Part shown: positions 1-7,136 of the stretch, one piece after another
How positions within the stretch are numbered: the first letter of the stretch is position 1
Layout of the letters: each line of letters starts with the position of its first letter
Source of the DNA: Adhaeribacter sp.
GTDB taxonomy: Bacteria > Bacteroidota > Bacteroidia > Cytophagales > Hymenobacteraceae
DNA length: 11,221 bases
Direction of reading: 5' to 3'
NCBI GenBank assembly: GCA_028288395.1
Contig: JAQBNV010000656.1
Location: 1 to 11,221, forward strand
Program-made: the position numbers and the translations under genes
Notes under the pieces: generated by a model
Databases searched by the model: none
Seen by the model: the letters and a program-made list of their open reading frames with translations, nothing else
What the model was told of the DNA's origin: nothing

Positions 1-1
1 C

Positions 2-376
2 GGCGACATCGAAACGCCCCAAAAAGCACTTGAATACCGCCAGCGCTACGGCGTAGACGGCATCATGATTGGGCGGGCGGCAATCGGTTACCCCTGGATA
101 TTCCGGGAAGTAAAACATTATTTCGAGACCGGCGAAATGCTGCCGCCGCCTACGTTGCAGGAGCGCATGGATGTATGCAAAATGCACTTTACCAAATCGC
201 TGGAGTGGAAAGGCGACCGGTTGGGAATATTTGAAATGCGCCGGCACTACACCAATTATTTCCGGGGCCTGGCCAATTTTAAGCCTTACCGCATGCGCCT
301 GGTACAAACCGAATCGCCGGAAGAGGTATATGATATTCTGGATGAGGTAGCCGGCTCGCTTATTTACGCCGATTAA
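2..376 (+). CDS. dusB: tRNA-dihydrouridine synthase, C-terminal part (5' end outside window)
   Basis: Dus enzymes use FMN and NADPH to reduce a uridine in the tRNA D-loop to dihydrouridine in the cytoplasm. The reading frame is open from base 2, giving 124 visible residues and a TAA stop at 374-376; the first two thirds of the protein lies outside the window. Visible residues begin GDIETPQKALEY, the end of the NGDI element of the barrel. They continue into GVDGIMIGRAAIGYPWIF, the FMN-phosphate-binding strand, where most relatives have Asn in place of the Tyr of GYPW. The rest is the helical tRNA-binding tail, including FEMRRHYTNYFRGL. The family is secure. The DusB (NifR3-like) subgroup is the best fit from this C-terminal pattern, but the N-terminus would settle it. 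It is a housekeeping gene with no evident link to its neighbours. Confidence 0.9.
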   Translation, partial: GDIETPQKALEYRQRYGVDGIMIGRAAIGYPWIFREVKHYFETGEMLPPPTLQERMDVCKMHFTKSLEWKGDRLGIFEMRRHYTNYFRGLANFKPYRMRLVQTESPEEVYDILDEVAGSLIYAD

Positions 377-404
377 CCGCATAGCTTAATTTATTATACC
401 AATT

Positions 405-434
405 TTTGTTCCTTGAGCCTCCTTACTATTTTTA
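405..434 (+). promoter_or_regulatory. Bacteroidota-type promoter for the first EamA gene
   Basis: TTTG at 405-408, an 18-base spacer, then TATTTTTA at 427-434. This fits the known Bacteroidota sigma-70 pattern (TTTG at -33, TAnnTTTG at -7) with one mismatch, the final G. It starts 29 bases after the dus stop. If it is real, transcription begins near 440. That rules out the TTG at 413 as the start codon of the permease gene. The call rests on pattern match only. Confidence 0.45.
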
Positions 435-1332
435 GCCAATCCCGGCTGCTTCGATATTTACGCCTGAACACGGCTCTGCTCACGTGGGTGTTGGTGAGTT
501 TACTTTCTTTGATGTGGGGGACTTCTTACATTCTGATAAAGCGTAGCCTTACAGTTTTTACACCTTTTGAATTGGCAGCGTTGCGCACATCCATTGCATC
601 TGTGTGCTTTTTACCCGTAGCATTGGTAAGTGTGCGGCAGGTAAAGCGCCCGGAATGGAAATATCTTATTGCCATGGGCTGCCTGGCTATTTTATTTCCA
701 GCCTTTCTTTTTCCGCTGGCGCAAACCCATTTGGCCAGTGCGCTCACTGGCATTATCAATTCACTAACGGGTTTATTTACCTTATTGGTAGGCGTGTTTT
801 TCTTCCGGCAACGAATTACGGCCTTAAAAATAGGTGGCATTTTACTGGGTATGGCCGGCACCGCGGTTCTTATTCTTTCGGGCCGCCAAGACCAGATTAC
901 CAGCAATGCCATTTACGGACTGTTTGTGGTTTTAGCCACCATCTGCAACGCACTTAATGCCAATATTGTAAAAACTTACCTGCAGCACGTAAACCCGCTC
1001 AAAATGTCGGCTTTGGCCTTATTAACGGTTGGGCCCGTGGCATTTATTTGTGTACCACCGCCGCACCGGCCAAAATCTTATATACCACGGCCGGCCTGCA
1101 GGGTTTGGGTTACGTCAGCTTCCTGGCCCTGGTAAGCACCAGCCTTGGTTTTGTACTTTATAATAAACTTATCCAGATTTCCAGCCCCTTATTTGTAAGT
1201 GTTGTCGCTTATCTCATTCCGGTAGTTGCCCTGCTGTGGGGTTTGCAGGATGGCGAAAAAATTACGGCATTTCATTACCTGGGCATGGTTACGATTCTGG
1301 CAGGTGTTTTTATTGTAAATAAATCCGAGTAA
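413..1332 (+). pseudogene. EamA/DMT-superfamily permease, frameshifted (copy 1)
   Basis: EamA permeases are inner-membrane proteins of about ten helices in two EamA repeats; they export or exchange small metabolites, and the substrate cannot be predicted. The N-terminal piece (frame from the TTG at 413) begins TM1 with LLSLMWGTSYILIKRSL and reads well to GPVAFI at about 1048. It then runs into unrelated residues and stops at 1133-1135. The rest of the protein continues in another frame from LCTTAAPAKILY (1048 on) through SLGFVLYNKLIQ to the stop at 1330-1332. The downstream paralogue matches both halves. Joined with four extra bases, the two copies have equal length across the junction, so copy 1 has lost 4 bp at 1042-1049. 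About 95 residues, three or so helices, are lost from the product. The start is uncertain: there is no ATG before TM1, and CTG at 464 or GTG at 488 are more likely than TTG 413 if the promoter at 405-434 is right. A sequencing error is possible but less likely for a 4-base change. Confidence 0.85.
1042..1049 (+). repeat. ATTT tandem pair at the frameshift point
   Basis: The bases here read GC-ATTT-ATTT-GTG. The paralogue at 2058-2077 encodes A-F-V-Y-L-C with four more bases. Restoring a third ATTT unit in copy 1 gives A-F-I-Y-L-C and rejoins the frames, which points to loss of one unit by replication slippage. Confidence 0.7.
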
Positions 1333-1367
1333 TCTTTACCGCTTATTTACCCGGGTTATTAGATTAC
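1329..1367. repeat. Weak inverted repeat after copy 1
   Basis: GTAATCT (1329-1335) overlaps the stop codon and pairs with AGATTAC (1361-1367). The loop contains the palindrome ACCCGGGT (1349-1356). It may weakly end transcription of copy 1, but there is no T-tract, so the role is doubtful. Confidence 0.25.
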
Positions 1368-1395
1368 GCTGATTCTTCTGTTGCGCGTTAGGAAA

Positions 1396-1403
1396 TATTT
1401 TTA
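1396..1403 (+). promoter_or_regulatory. Possible -7 element for the second EamA gene
   Basis: TATTTTTA followed by GCC gives the same 11 bases (TATTTTTAGCC) seen at 427-437 before copy 1. It matches TAnnTTTG except for the last base. No TTTG lies at the proper distance; the closest TTG (1381-1383) leaves only 12 bases. The support is the shared sequence with copy 1. Confidence 0.3.
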
Positions 1404-1519
1404 GCCGCGAATAGCCCTGGAGCTATTTTATTTGATACTTAAAACAAATTTTTATCAATACTGCATCTTCTTCCAGTCGGGTTTCCAACCAGGCGCTGGC
1501 CTGGATTATTCTGCTGTTT

Positions 1520-2356
1520 TTGTCGCTCGTTTGGGGCACCTCCTTTATCCTGATTAAAAAAGGCCTAACTGTCTTTTCTTCGGATGAGCTCGGTAGTGTT
1601 CGCATAACCATTGCGTGCCTGAGTTTACTGCCTTTCGCGCTGAAGAATATAAAACAGGTAGCCCCTGAGAAGTGGAAATATATCGTGACCTCCGGTATTT
1701 TTGGCAATTTATTCCCGGCTTTTCTGTTTGCTTACGCCGAAACCAAATTAGCCAGCGGCCTGGCCGGCGTATTAAATTCGCTTACAGCTTTGTTTACGTT
1801 AATTATCGGGGCAATATTTTTTCAGCAGAAAATTACCGGCTTTCGGCTTGCAGGTATTTTAATTGGTATTGCCGGTACCGCTATTTTAATATGGGGAGGC
1901 GCTTCGCGGGAGACAGGCGCCAGCCACGCATCTTTTGGTATTTATATCGTCGTCGCTACTTTAATGTATGGCCTCAGCCTGAACCTGATTAAACACCGGC
2001 TGCAGGGCATACCGGCTCTGACCCTGGCCAGCGTGGCTTTACTTTCGGTGGGGCCGCTGGCTTTTGTTTATTTGTGCACTACGTCCTTCTTTTACAAACT
2101 GGCCCACGTACCCGGCGCTTATGAAGCCTTGTTTTATATTGCCCTGCTCGCCGTTTTCAGCACGGCTATCGGGTTGGTACTGTACAACCGGCTAATTCAC
2201 TTAACCAACACTGTGTTTGCCAGTTCTTCTACGTACCTGATGCCAATTGTGGCGCTGCTCTGGGGTGTACTGGACGGCGAACAAATTTTATTTATGCATT
2301 ATATGGGTATGCTGGTGATTCTGGCCGGCGTATTAATGGTAAACCGCAGCCGCTGA
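1520..2356 (+). CDS. EamA/DMT-superfamily permease (copy 2), start uncertain
   Basis: An inner-membrane transporter-like protein of the drug/metabolite transporter superfamily with two EamA repeats. The visible signatures are SLVWGTSFILIKKGL in TM1, the hydrophobic runs GNLFPAFLFAYAET, LNSLTALFTLIIGAIFF and GILIGIAGTAILIW in the first repeat, and PIVALLWGVLDGEQ near the end of the second, followed by a last helix ending VNRSR. It is intact from TM1 to the stop and is the clear paralogue of the broken gene before it. The first usual start codon in frame is TTG 1520, which would cut TM1 in half. The frame is open back to 1436, and residues SNQALAWIILLF (from about 1484) complete TM1, so the true protein probably starts upstream at a non-ATG codon. 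There is no ATG anywhere between 1333 and 1520. It may carry the function lost by copy 1. The substrate is unknown. Confidence 0.85.
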   Translation: MSLVWGTSFILIKKGLTVFSSDELGSVRITIACLSLLPFALKNIKQVAPEKWKYIVTSGIFGNLFPAFLFAYAETKLASGLAGVLNSLTALFTLIIGAIFFQQKITGFRLAGILIGIAGTAILIWGGASRETGASHASFGIYIVVATLMYGLSLNLIKHRLQGIPALTLASVALLSVGPLAFVYLCTTSFFYKLAHVPGAYEALFYIALLAVFSTAIGLVLYNRLIHLTNTVFASSSTYLMPIVALLWGVLDGEQILFMHYMGMLVILAGVLMVNRSR

Positions 2357-2365
2357 AACAGTCAA

Positions 2366-2420
2366 AAACCAGAAGCCTCTTTATATTATGTTGTAGCATA
2401 ACAAAAGAGGCTTCTGGTTT
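2366..2420. terminator. Bidirectional terminator between convergent genes
   Basis: AAACCAGAAGCCTCTTT (2366-2382) and its exact reverse complement (2404-2420) form a 17-bp perfect stem. Inside the 21-base loop, TTATG (2386-2390) can pair with CATAA (2397-2401). The stem ends in A/T runs on both sides, giving U-rich ends on either strand (minus: TTTTTGACTG). It sits between the stop of EamA copy 2 (2356) and the stop of the alkaline phosphatase (2439), so it can serve both. Confidence 0.85.
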
Positions 2421-2438
2421 ACTATATATTCTTATTGA

Positions 2439-4091
2439 TTATTTGATCACTTCCGAAATAGACTGCCCGATACTACCACTAGGAGCCTGGATGCGCAACA
2501 GCGCTGCTAACGTAGGGGCAATATCCGACATGTTAGTAGGCCGCGTCAGTTTACCCTGGTTAATGCCCCAACCCATCCATACCAACGGTATATGCGTATC
2601 GGCCGGGCTCCAGGTACCATGCGAAGTACCGGTACTGGTGGCCGAGCCACTGAACCACCCGGGTTTCAGAAATAACTGAATAACCCCGCTGCGCTCCGGG
2701 TGGTTGCCTCGTATCATCCGTTGCCGGAATTCATCCGGAATACTGGCCGTTTGTACATCTTTGATATCCACCGCATAGGCTACTCCCTCCTGCTTCTCCA
2801 TAAACTGCACACAATCCTTTCGGATGGCACTTTCATCTAGTTTGTTAGCGGCAATTAAGGCATTATTCAAGCTTATCTGGTAGTTATTAAAACTCAAAAC
2901 AATATTTTTTTCTTTGTACTTGGCCTCTAAGTTCGTATTCAAGTCTTTTAACAAAGATCCCGAATTCCAGTAACCACCCGGCAATTTATTATCAACTAAA
3001 AAATTAGGGTTATGCGAAGCGCCGTGGTCGGCGGTCAGAAAAACCGTGTAGTTGCCTTTCCCCAGCGTCTTATCTAAGGTAGAAAAAAAGTCGGCCAAAT
3101 CTTTATCCAGGCGCAGGTACATATCTTCTACCTCAATGGAATTGGGTCCGAAACGGTGCCCGATATAATCTGGGGTAGATAAACTAACTGCCAGGAAGTC
3201 GGTTACATCGCGCTGCCCCAACTGCTCATTTTCCAGGGCTGCTTTGGCTAAATCAAGCGTAAAAGTATTACCGGCAGGCATAGAGCGGATAATACCAGCG
3301 CCCTGGGTTTTAAATAATTCAGAAGTTTTAACCGGAAAAACCGGGCCATTGGCTTTCTGGAAAGCGCCTTCGTAACGGTTATTATCGGCACTGCTTTGTA
3401 CATAAGTGGCTATGGGGTACAACGTGTTCCAATCTTGCTGCAGGTATTTGGCAGGTAACTTTTGGGCATTAAACTGCTGTACCCAGGCCGGTAATTCTTT
3501 CATATACCAGGTGCTGGTTACCCAGTTACCGCTGGCATCGTCGAACCAGTAAGCCGCATTGCCGCTATGGCCGGCCGGTAATATAGAACCGCGATCTTTC
3601 AGGGCAATGCCAATTACTTTAGATCGGAAATTAGTAGCCAGCCGCAGCTCGTCGGTAATGGTGCTGGTGAGCAGATTGCGCGGCGACATTTTACCGGCCG
3701 CTGCCGTGGTTCCTACTGGTGCTACCGAAGCATCTTCGGTGCAATACATGGTTTTGCCGGTTGCCTGTATTATAAAATCGTTGCCGGCAATTCCGTGCAA
3801 GGCCGGAACCGAACCAGTATACACCGTACTATGGCCGATAGCCGTTACGGTGGGCAGGTAATCAATATTCGTATTTTCGCAGGTAAAGCCTTCGTTCAGC
3901 ATGCGTTTAAAGCCATTATCCTGGTAGCGATCGTAATACCGGTACAAAAAATCCCACCGCATCTGGTCGACCATTAAACCCACTACCAGTTTGGGGCGAG
4001 GCAGTGCAGCCGCATTTTTCCTGGTTTTCTTTTGGGCGCTAGCCGAAATAATTAAGGCAAAATATAGGAATAGAATTAGTTTGAATCTCAT
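2439..4091 (-). CDS. pafA: Secreted PafA-type alkaline phosphatase
   Basis: A phosphate-releasing phosphomonoesterase of the alkaline phosphatase superfamily, exported to the periplasm or beyond. At 550 residues it is close to the length of PafA of Elizabethkingia. Residues 1-20 are a signal peptide (hydrophobic core, then ASA-Q). Catalytic features by analogy with PafA: the metal ligand D42 in VDQMRWD; the nucleophile T83 in PTVTAIGH; N104 in HGIAGND, the same 21-residue distance from the Thr as in PafA; the K165-x-R167 pair in ALKDRGSILPAGH, which marks this subfamily; D308 and H312 in STPDYIGH; D355-H356 in TADHG; and H491 in SHGTWSPADTH. All expected Zn ligands are present, so it should be active. 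The K-x-R pair argues for monoesterase rather than NPP-type diesterase activity. The ATG at 4091 directly precedes the signal peptide. A hairpin before it suggests its own transcript. I found no convincing promoter. Confidence 0.92.
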   Translation of the reverse strand: MRFKLILFLYFALIISASAQKKTRKNAAALPRPKLVVGLMVDQMRWDFLYRYYDRYQDNGFKRMLNEGFTCENTNIDYLPTVTAIGHSTVYTGSVPALHGIAGNDFIIQATGKTMYCTEDASVAPVGTTAAAGKMSPRNLLTSTITDELRLATNFRSKVIGIALKDRGSILPAGHSGNAAYWFDDASGNWVTSTWYMKELPAWVQQFNAQKLPAKYLQQDWNTLYPIATYVQSSADNNRYEGAFQKANGPVFPVKTSELFKTQGAGIIRSMPAGNTFTLDLAKAALENEQLGQRDVTDFLAVSLSTPDYIGHRFGPNSIEVEDMYLRLDKDLADFFSTLDKTLGKGNYTVFLTADHGASHNPNFLVDNKLPGGYWNSGSLLKDLNTNLEAKYKEKNIVLSFNNYQISLNNALIAANKLDESAIRKDCVQFMEKQEGVAYAVDIKDVQTASIPDEFRQRMIRGNHPERSGVIQLFLKPGWFSGSATSTGTSHGTWSPADTHIPLVWMGWGINQGKLTRPTNMSDIAPTLAALLRIQAPSGSIGQSISEVIK

Positions 4092-4245
4092 GAATGCTTT
4101 TTTAAACTAGCCGCAAGATAATTTTGGTTTAAAGTTAAATAAGTAAGTTGATAGTTTTAAACAATAAATACTTTAGCCCAGCCATTCCTATTTTTTAGGC
4201 CTGACAAAAAAACCAAACAGCAGGATTTTAAAGGCAATATAAATA

Positions 4246-4289
4246 AAAACAGTTTTAGCAGCAGATTAGCCTGTGGCTAAAACTGTTTT
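4246..4289 (-). terminator. Rho-independent terminator after the EEP gene
   Basis: AAAACAGTTTTAGC (4246-4259) and GCTAAAACTGTTTT (4276-4289) form a 14-bp perfect stem with a 16-base loop, 35 bases past the EEP stop. Read on the minus strand, the stem ends in CTGTTTT followed by TATTTATATT, a U-rich tail. The whole gap 4092-4324 holds this hairpin and the A/T-rich leader of the alkaline phosphatase gene; nothing else was seen. Confidence 0.8.
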
Positions 4290-4324
4290 AGAATTTAGCA
4301 AAAGTAAAGACCCGGTTCAGGTTT

Positions 4325-5179
4325 TTACTTTTTACCACCATAAGTCAGTTTCACTAAAATAGGAAAGTGGTCGGAAGGGAATTTGCCGTGGTAAGTGTCG
4401 GTTAAAATGCCCCACTTGTTTACCTTAAAATGATTCTTAACAAATATATGTTCTATAATCTGCTCGCCATCTAGCTTACTCCCGAAAGCATTAAAAGAGG
4501 CATTGCTGGCATAAGGGTAAGGCACTTGCTTGTAAGTATCCTGCAAAAGGCCAGAATTAGGCAATGTTAAATACCACTCACTCTGCTGATCGCCGTTAAA
4601 ATCGCCGGTTAATATTACTGGCTCTTTACCGGCAATTTCGGATATTTTACGCAGCAATAATTTACTACTCTCGGCGCGGGCTACTTTTCCCTGGTGATCA
4701 TAATGCACGTTAAAGAAATAGAATTTCTTTTTGTTCTTTATGTCCTGCAAATATACCCAGGAGGCAATACGGTTGCAGCAGGTAGCATCCCAACCCAGCG
4801 AAGGCTTGTCCGGGGTTTCAGATAACCAGAAATCGCCTTTCTTTAGCAGTTTAAATTTATCTTTTTTATAAAAAATAGCGGAATGCTCGCCTTTTTCTTT
4901 GCCGTCGTCGCGGCCCAGGCCATAACGGGCATAGGCCGGCAAGGCCTTGCTGATGTCGTCCAGTTGATTTTTCAGGGCTTCCTGGGTACCAAAAATATCG
5001 AAATCGTGAAAGCGCAATAAATTTGCTATTACCGGAGCCCGGTCGGTCCAAAGGTTGCCGGTATCATTGTTATTGGCATACCGCACATTATAAGAACCTA
5101 CCGTAATCTCCTGGGCCACCACTTGCCAGGTTATATTAACTACTAAAAAAAGCGAAAGAAACAGACTTTTGATTTTCAT
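4325..5179 (-). CDS. Secreted endonuclease/exonuclease/phosphatase (EEP) family hydrolase
   Basis: A metal-dependent phosphoester hydrolase of the fold shared by DNase I, AP endonucleases, sphingomyelinases and inositol-phosphate phosphatases. It has 284 residues with a signal peptide of about 22-23 residues (VVAQ), so it acts outside the cytoplasm. The EEP core signatures are all in order: N31 in SYNVRY, E67 in GTQEA, H159 in N-V-H-Y-D-H, D193 and N195 in GDFN, and S269-D270-H271 in SDHFP. One usual position differs: IIEHIFV has E243 where most relatives have Asp. Length and layout fit the small secreted group common in Bacteroidota, whose substrates are mostly unknown; nucleic acid, a phospholipid head group or a sugar/inositol phosphate are all possible. 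The gene follows susD by 113 bases, with a hairpin between, and a possible promoter lies within that gap. The ATG at 5179 is the only start that keeps the signal peptide. Confidence 0.88.
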   Translation of the reverse strand: MKIKSLFLSLFLVVNITWQVVAQEITVGSYNVRYANNNDTGNLWTDRAPVIANLLRFHDFDIFGTQEALKNQLDDISKALPAYARYGLGRDDGKEKGEHSAIFYKKDKFKLLKKGDFWLSETPDKPSLGWDATCCNRIASWVYLQDIKNKKKFYFFNVHYDHQGKVARAESSKLLLRKISEIAGKEPVILTGDFNGDQQSEWYLTLPNSGLLQDTYKQVPYPYASNASFNAFGSKLDGEQIIEHIFVKNHFKVNKWGILTDTYHGKFPSDHFPILVKLTYGGKK

Positions 5180-5200
5180 CAGCTAAGGTTAAGTTATTTT

Positions 5201-5228
5201 TAAAGCTAAATAAAATATTCCCCCGCAA
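5201..5228 (-). promoter_or_regulatory. Possible promoter for the EEP gene
   Basis: On the minus strand, TTG (5228-5226), a 17-base spacer and TAGCTTTA (5208-5201) fit the Bacteroidota -33/-7 pattern with one mismatch in the -7 box. The start codon follows 21 bases later. The -33 part lies inside the susD hairpin arm. Confidence 0.35.
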
Positions 5229-5282
5229 GTATTTTTACTTGCGGTATAATCCAAAAGAAAAATATACTAGGGGAATATTTTA
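5211..5282. repeat. Outer inverted repeat around the susD hairpin
   Basis: TAAAATATTCCCC (5211-5223) is the exact reverse complement of GGGGAATATTTTA (5270-5282), giving 13-bp arms around the inner hairpin. The right arm ends 11 bases from the susD stop. It could form a cruciform, a two-stem terminator, or a binding site; the last is speculation. Confidence 0.6.
5223..5244 (-). terminator. Hairpin after susD, likely terminator
   Basis: CCGCAAGTA (5223-5231) and TACTTGCGG (5236-5244) form a 9-bp perfect stem with a 4-base loop. Read on the minus strand it is followed by AATATTTTATTT, a moderately U-rich tail. It lies about 50 bases past the susD stop. It is nested inside a larger inverted repeat (5211-5282). 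Confidence 0.55.
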
Positions 5283-5292
5283 GCGCCAACTA

Positions 5293-7113
5293 TCACCAGC
5301 CGGGATTCTGACCGAGGCTCGGATTGGTGAGCAAATGTGTTTCGGGAACCGGATAAAAATATTTCTTTCCTTCCCATTTCCGGGCAATATTTGGTAACCA
5401 AAGCAATTCACCGCTGGTCCCGTTGGTTAACTTATACGAAGCCGTATTTACGTTTACATAAGTAACGCCGGAAACCTGACTCGCAGGAGCAACCGTATAA
5501 AAGTAAACGTCGTTGGTACCATCCTCATTTAAATCCATAAACTTGTTAGCTTCCGGCACATAAATTCCGGTGTAGGGCATCTCAAATAATTCCCCGCGTT
5601 TCCACCGGACAATATCATAAAACCGCAGGCCTTCCAAAGCCAGTTCAATTCCTCTTTCCCGGCGTATTTCCATCAGAACCGGATCGGTAATATTCGGGAA
5701 ATACGTAACTTTCATATATGGATCCAGTACGGTCGGCAAAGTGGTTAAGCCACCGGTAATGCCGGCCCGGCTGCGTAAATCACCTACGGTTTTAGCCCAG
5801 TCGGCAGCAGTAATGGTACCTAATTCAGCTTTGGCTTCGGCCAGGTTTAATAACACTTCGGCGTACCGGAATATAGCTACCGCGTTGGTATTATTACTTC
5901 CACCATCTACTGCAACATTATCTACCGTCCATTTAATAGGCTGGTAACCGGTGTAGGTATAAGTAAAGGTCGGCGGGGCGGCAACCTGGGTACCGTTGGC
6001 ATTAACGCGTTTGTAACTACCCGCTCTTATGGTTTGCGCCAGCCGCTTATCGCGTCCTTTTACTTCATCCATAAAGGTTTTGGTGGCATATCCCGGGTCG
6101 CTGGTAAATGGGGTACCATCTATTTTTAAGTAAGTATGAATAAACGGCCGGATAAAATTAAAGCGGGTACCGGTGGTAGAACTGGTAAAATACCAATTAG
6201 CGGCATGGCGCACATTTAAAGCGGTACTGGAAACCACCGATAAAATTACTTCATTCGCAATGGGGGCTTCACTTGAAAATACCTGCCGATACGATTGATC
6301 AGTGCCGGTGCCTTTGTATAAACTATAGCGGTTACTGCTTACTAAAGTTTGGGCCGCCGCGGCCGCTTCGTTTAACCATTTATTCGCATCAGGCAAGTTT
6401 TTATCGGTATGATATTTCCGGAAAGTACCTTCAAATAAAGCAATCCGTGATTTTAAGGCCAGCGCTACATCTTTGGTGATTAAGGTACGAGAACCTTCAT
6501 TATTAGCCCGGATATTGGCAATGGCATAATTTATATCGGCTAAAACACTGTCCATTACCAGCGTGCGCGGGTCGCGGCCCGAATATAATTTTTCATCGGT
6601 TACATCCAGCGCCTTATTTATAAAAGGGACATCGCCGTAACGCTGCACTTTTTCGAAGTAAAACCAGGCCCGGAAAAATTTAGCTATTCCGTTATAATGC
6701 CGGCGCGCATCAGCCGGAACCGTGGTACTTTTATTATTATCCAGAAAATAATTAATATTTCGTAAAGCACCCCAGCCCCAGTTAAAATCATTACCCAAAG
6801 CAACAACATCGTAACCCGAAGCAGAGGTATTATCGGCGCTGCGGGAAGAGTACACATTGCCATCTCTTAAAAAATCGGGCGCATTGCGGCGGGTAGAATA
6901 ATCAGAAATAGCATCGGCCTGGTGAATGGTATTGGCGCTGGGCATCCATTCGTAAAAGGAATTGGTATATAATTGCAGCCCATTTTCGCTGCCAAATACA
7001 GCTGCTTTATTAGCTGTATCAGCCGGCAATTCTTCCAGCTCACAGGCAAATAAAAATAAACCTGTTAAGGCTAATGCCAGGTATTTATATGTTTGGAAAA
7101 ATATATGTCTCAT
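5293..7113 (-). CDS. SusD/RagB-family outer-membrane lipoprotein
   Basis: The surface-exposed substrate-capture lid of a SusCD importer, anchored in the outer membrane by a lipid. It has 606 residues. The signal peptide ends in the lipobox LFAC with the lipidated Cys at 24. SusD-family marks follow: the N-terminal helical repeat region with NWGWGALRNINYFLDN (about 111-126) and AKFFRAWFYFEKVQRYGDVP (about 144-163), FRYAEVLLNLAEAKAELG (about 415-432), MEIRRERGIELALEGLRFYD (481-500) and the closing YPVPETHLLTNPSLGQNPGW. It follows its SusC partner by 23 bases, so the two are almost certainly co-transcribed. The ligand cannot be told from sequence. The nearby phosphoester hydrolases suggest an organic phosphate; nothing in this protein proves it. 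The ATG at 7113 is set by the lipoprotein signal. Confidence 0.95.
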   Translation of the reverse strand: MRHIFFQTYKYLALALTGLFLFACELEELPADTANKAAVFGSENGLQLYTNSFYEWMPSANTIHQADAISDYSTRRNAPDFLRDGNVYSSRSADNTSASGYDVVALGNDFNWGWGALRNINYFLDNNKSTTVPADARRHYNGIAKFFRAWFYFEKVQRYGDVPFINKALDVTDEKLYSGRDPRTLVMDSVLADINYAIANIRANNEGSRTLITKDVALALKSRIALFEGTFRKYHTDKNLPDANKWLNEAAAAAQTLVSSNRYSLYKGTGTDQSYRQVFSSEAPIANEVILSVVSSTALNVRHAANWYFTSSTTGTRFNFIRPFIHTYLKIDGTPFTSDPGYATKTFMDEVKGRDKRLAQTIRAGSYKRVNANGTQVAAPPTFTYTYTGYQPIKWTVDNVAVDGGSNNTNAVAIFRYAEVLLNLAEAKAELGTITAADWAKTVGDLRSRAGITGGLTTLPTVLDPYMKVTYFPNITDPVLMEIRRERGIELALEGLRFYDIVRWKRGELFEMPYTGIYVPEANKFMDLNEDGTNDVYFYTVAPASQVSGVTYVNVNTASYKLTNGTSGELLWLPNIARKWEGKKYFYPVPETHLLTNPSLGQNPGW

Positions 7114-7136
7114 GACTTTTAAATTAATAAATAAGA

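Noticed and set aside
526..912. Minus-strand open frame of 128 codons inside EamA copy 1
   Set aside because: It is antisense to clear EamA sequence, basic and low in recognisable structure, with no family resemblance. It is a shadow of the real frame.
604..957. Plus-strand open frame of 117 codons in a second frame of EamA copy 1
   Set aside because: It overlaps the true frame fully and has no hydrophobic pattern of its own. The paralogue supports the other frame.
1042..1049. Phase-variable contingency locus at the ATTT site
   Set aside because: Known contingency loci usually carry many repeat units. Two or three units are too few to claim frequent switching, so I report only a slippage deletion.
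1423..1707. Minus-strand open frame of 94 codons across the start of EamA copy 2
   Set aside because: It is antisense to TM1 and its leader, has no known motif, and is explained by the composition of the real gene.
4127..4160. Spaced GTT/AAC units upstream of the alkaline phosphatase, considered as a Pho box
   Set aside because: The spacings (7, 13, 7 bases) do not follow the 11-base period of known PhoB sites, and the region is A/T-rich enough to give such words by chance.
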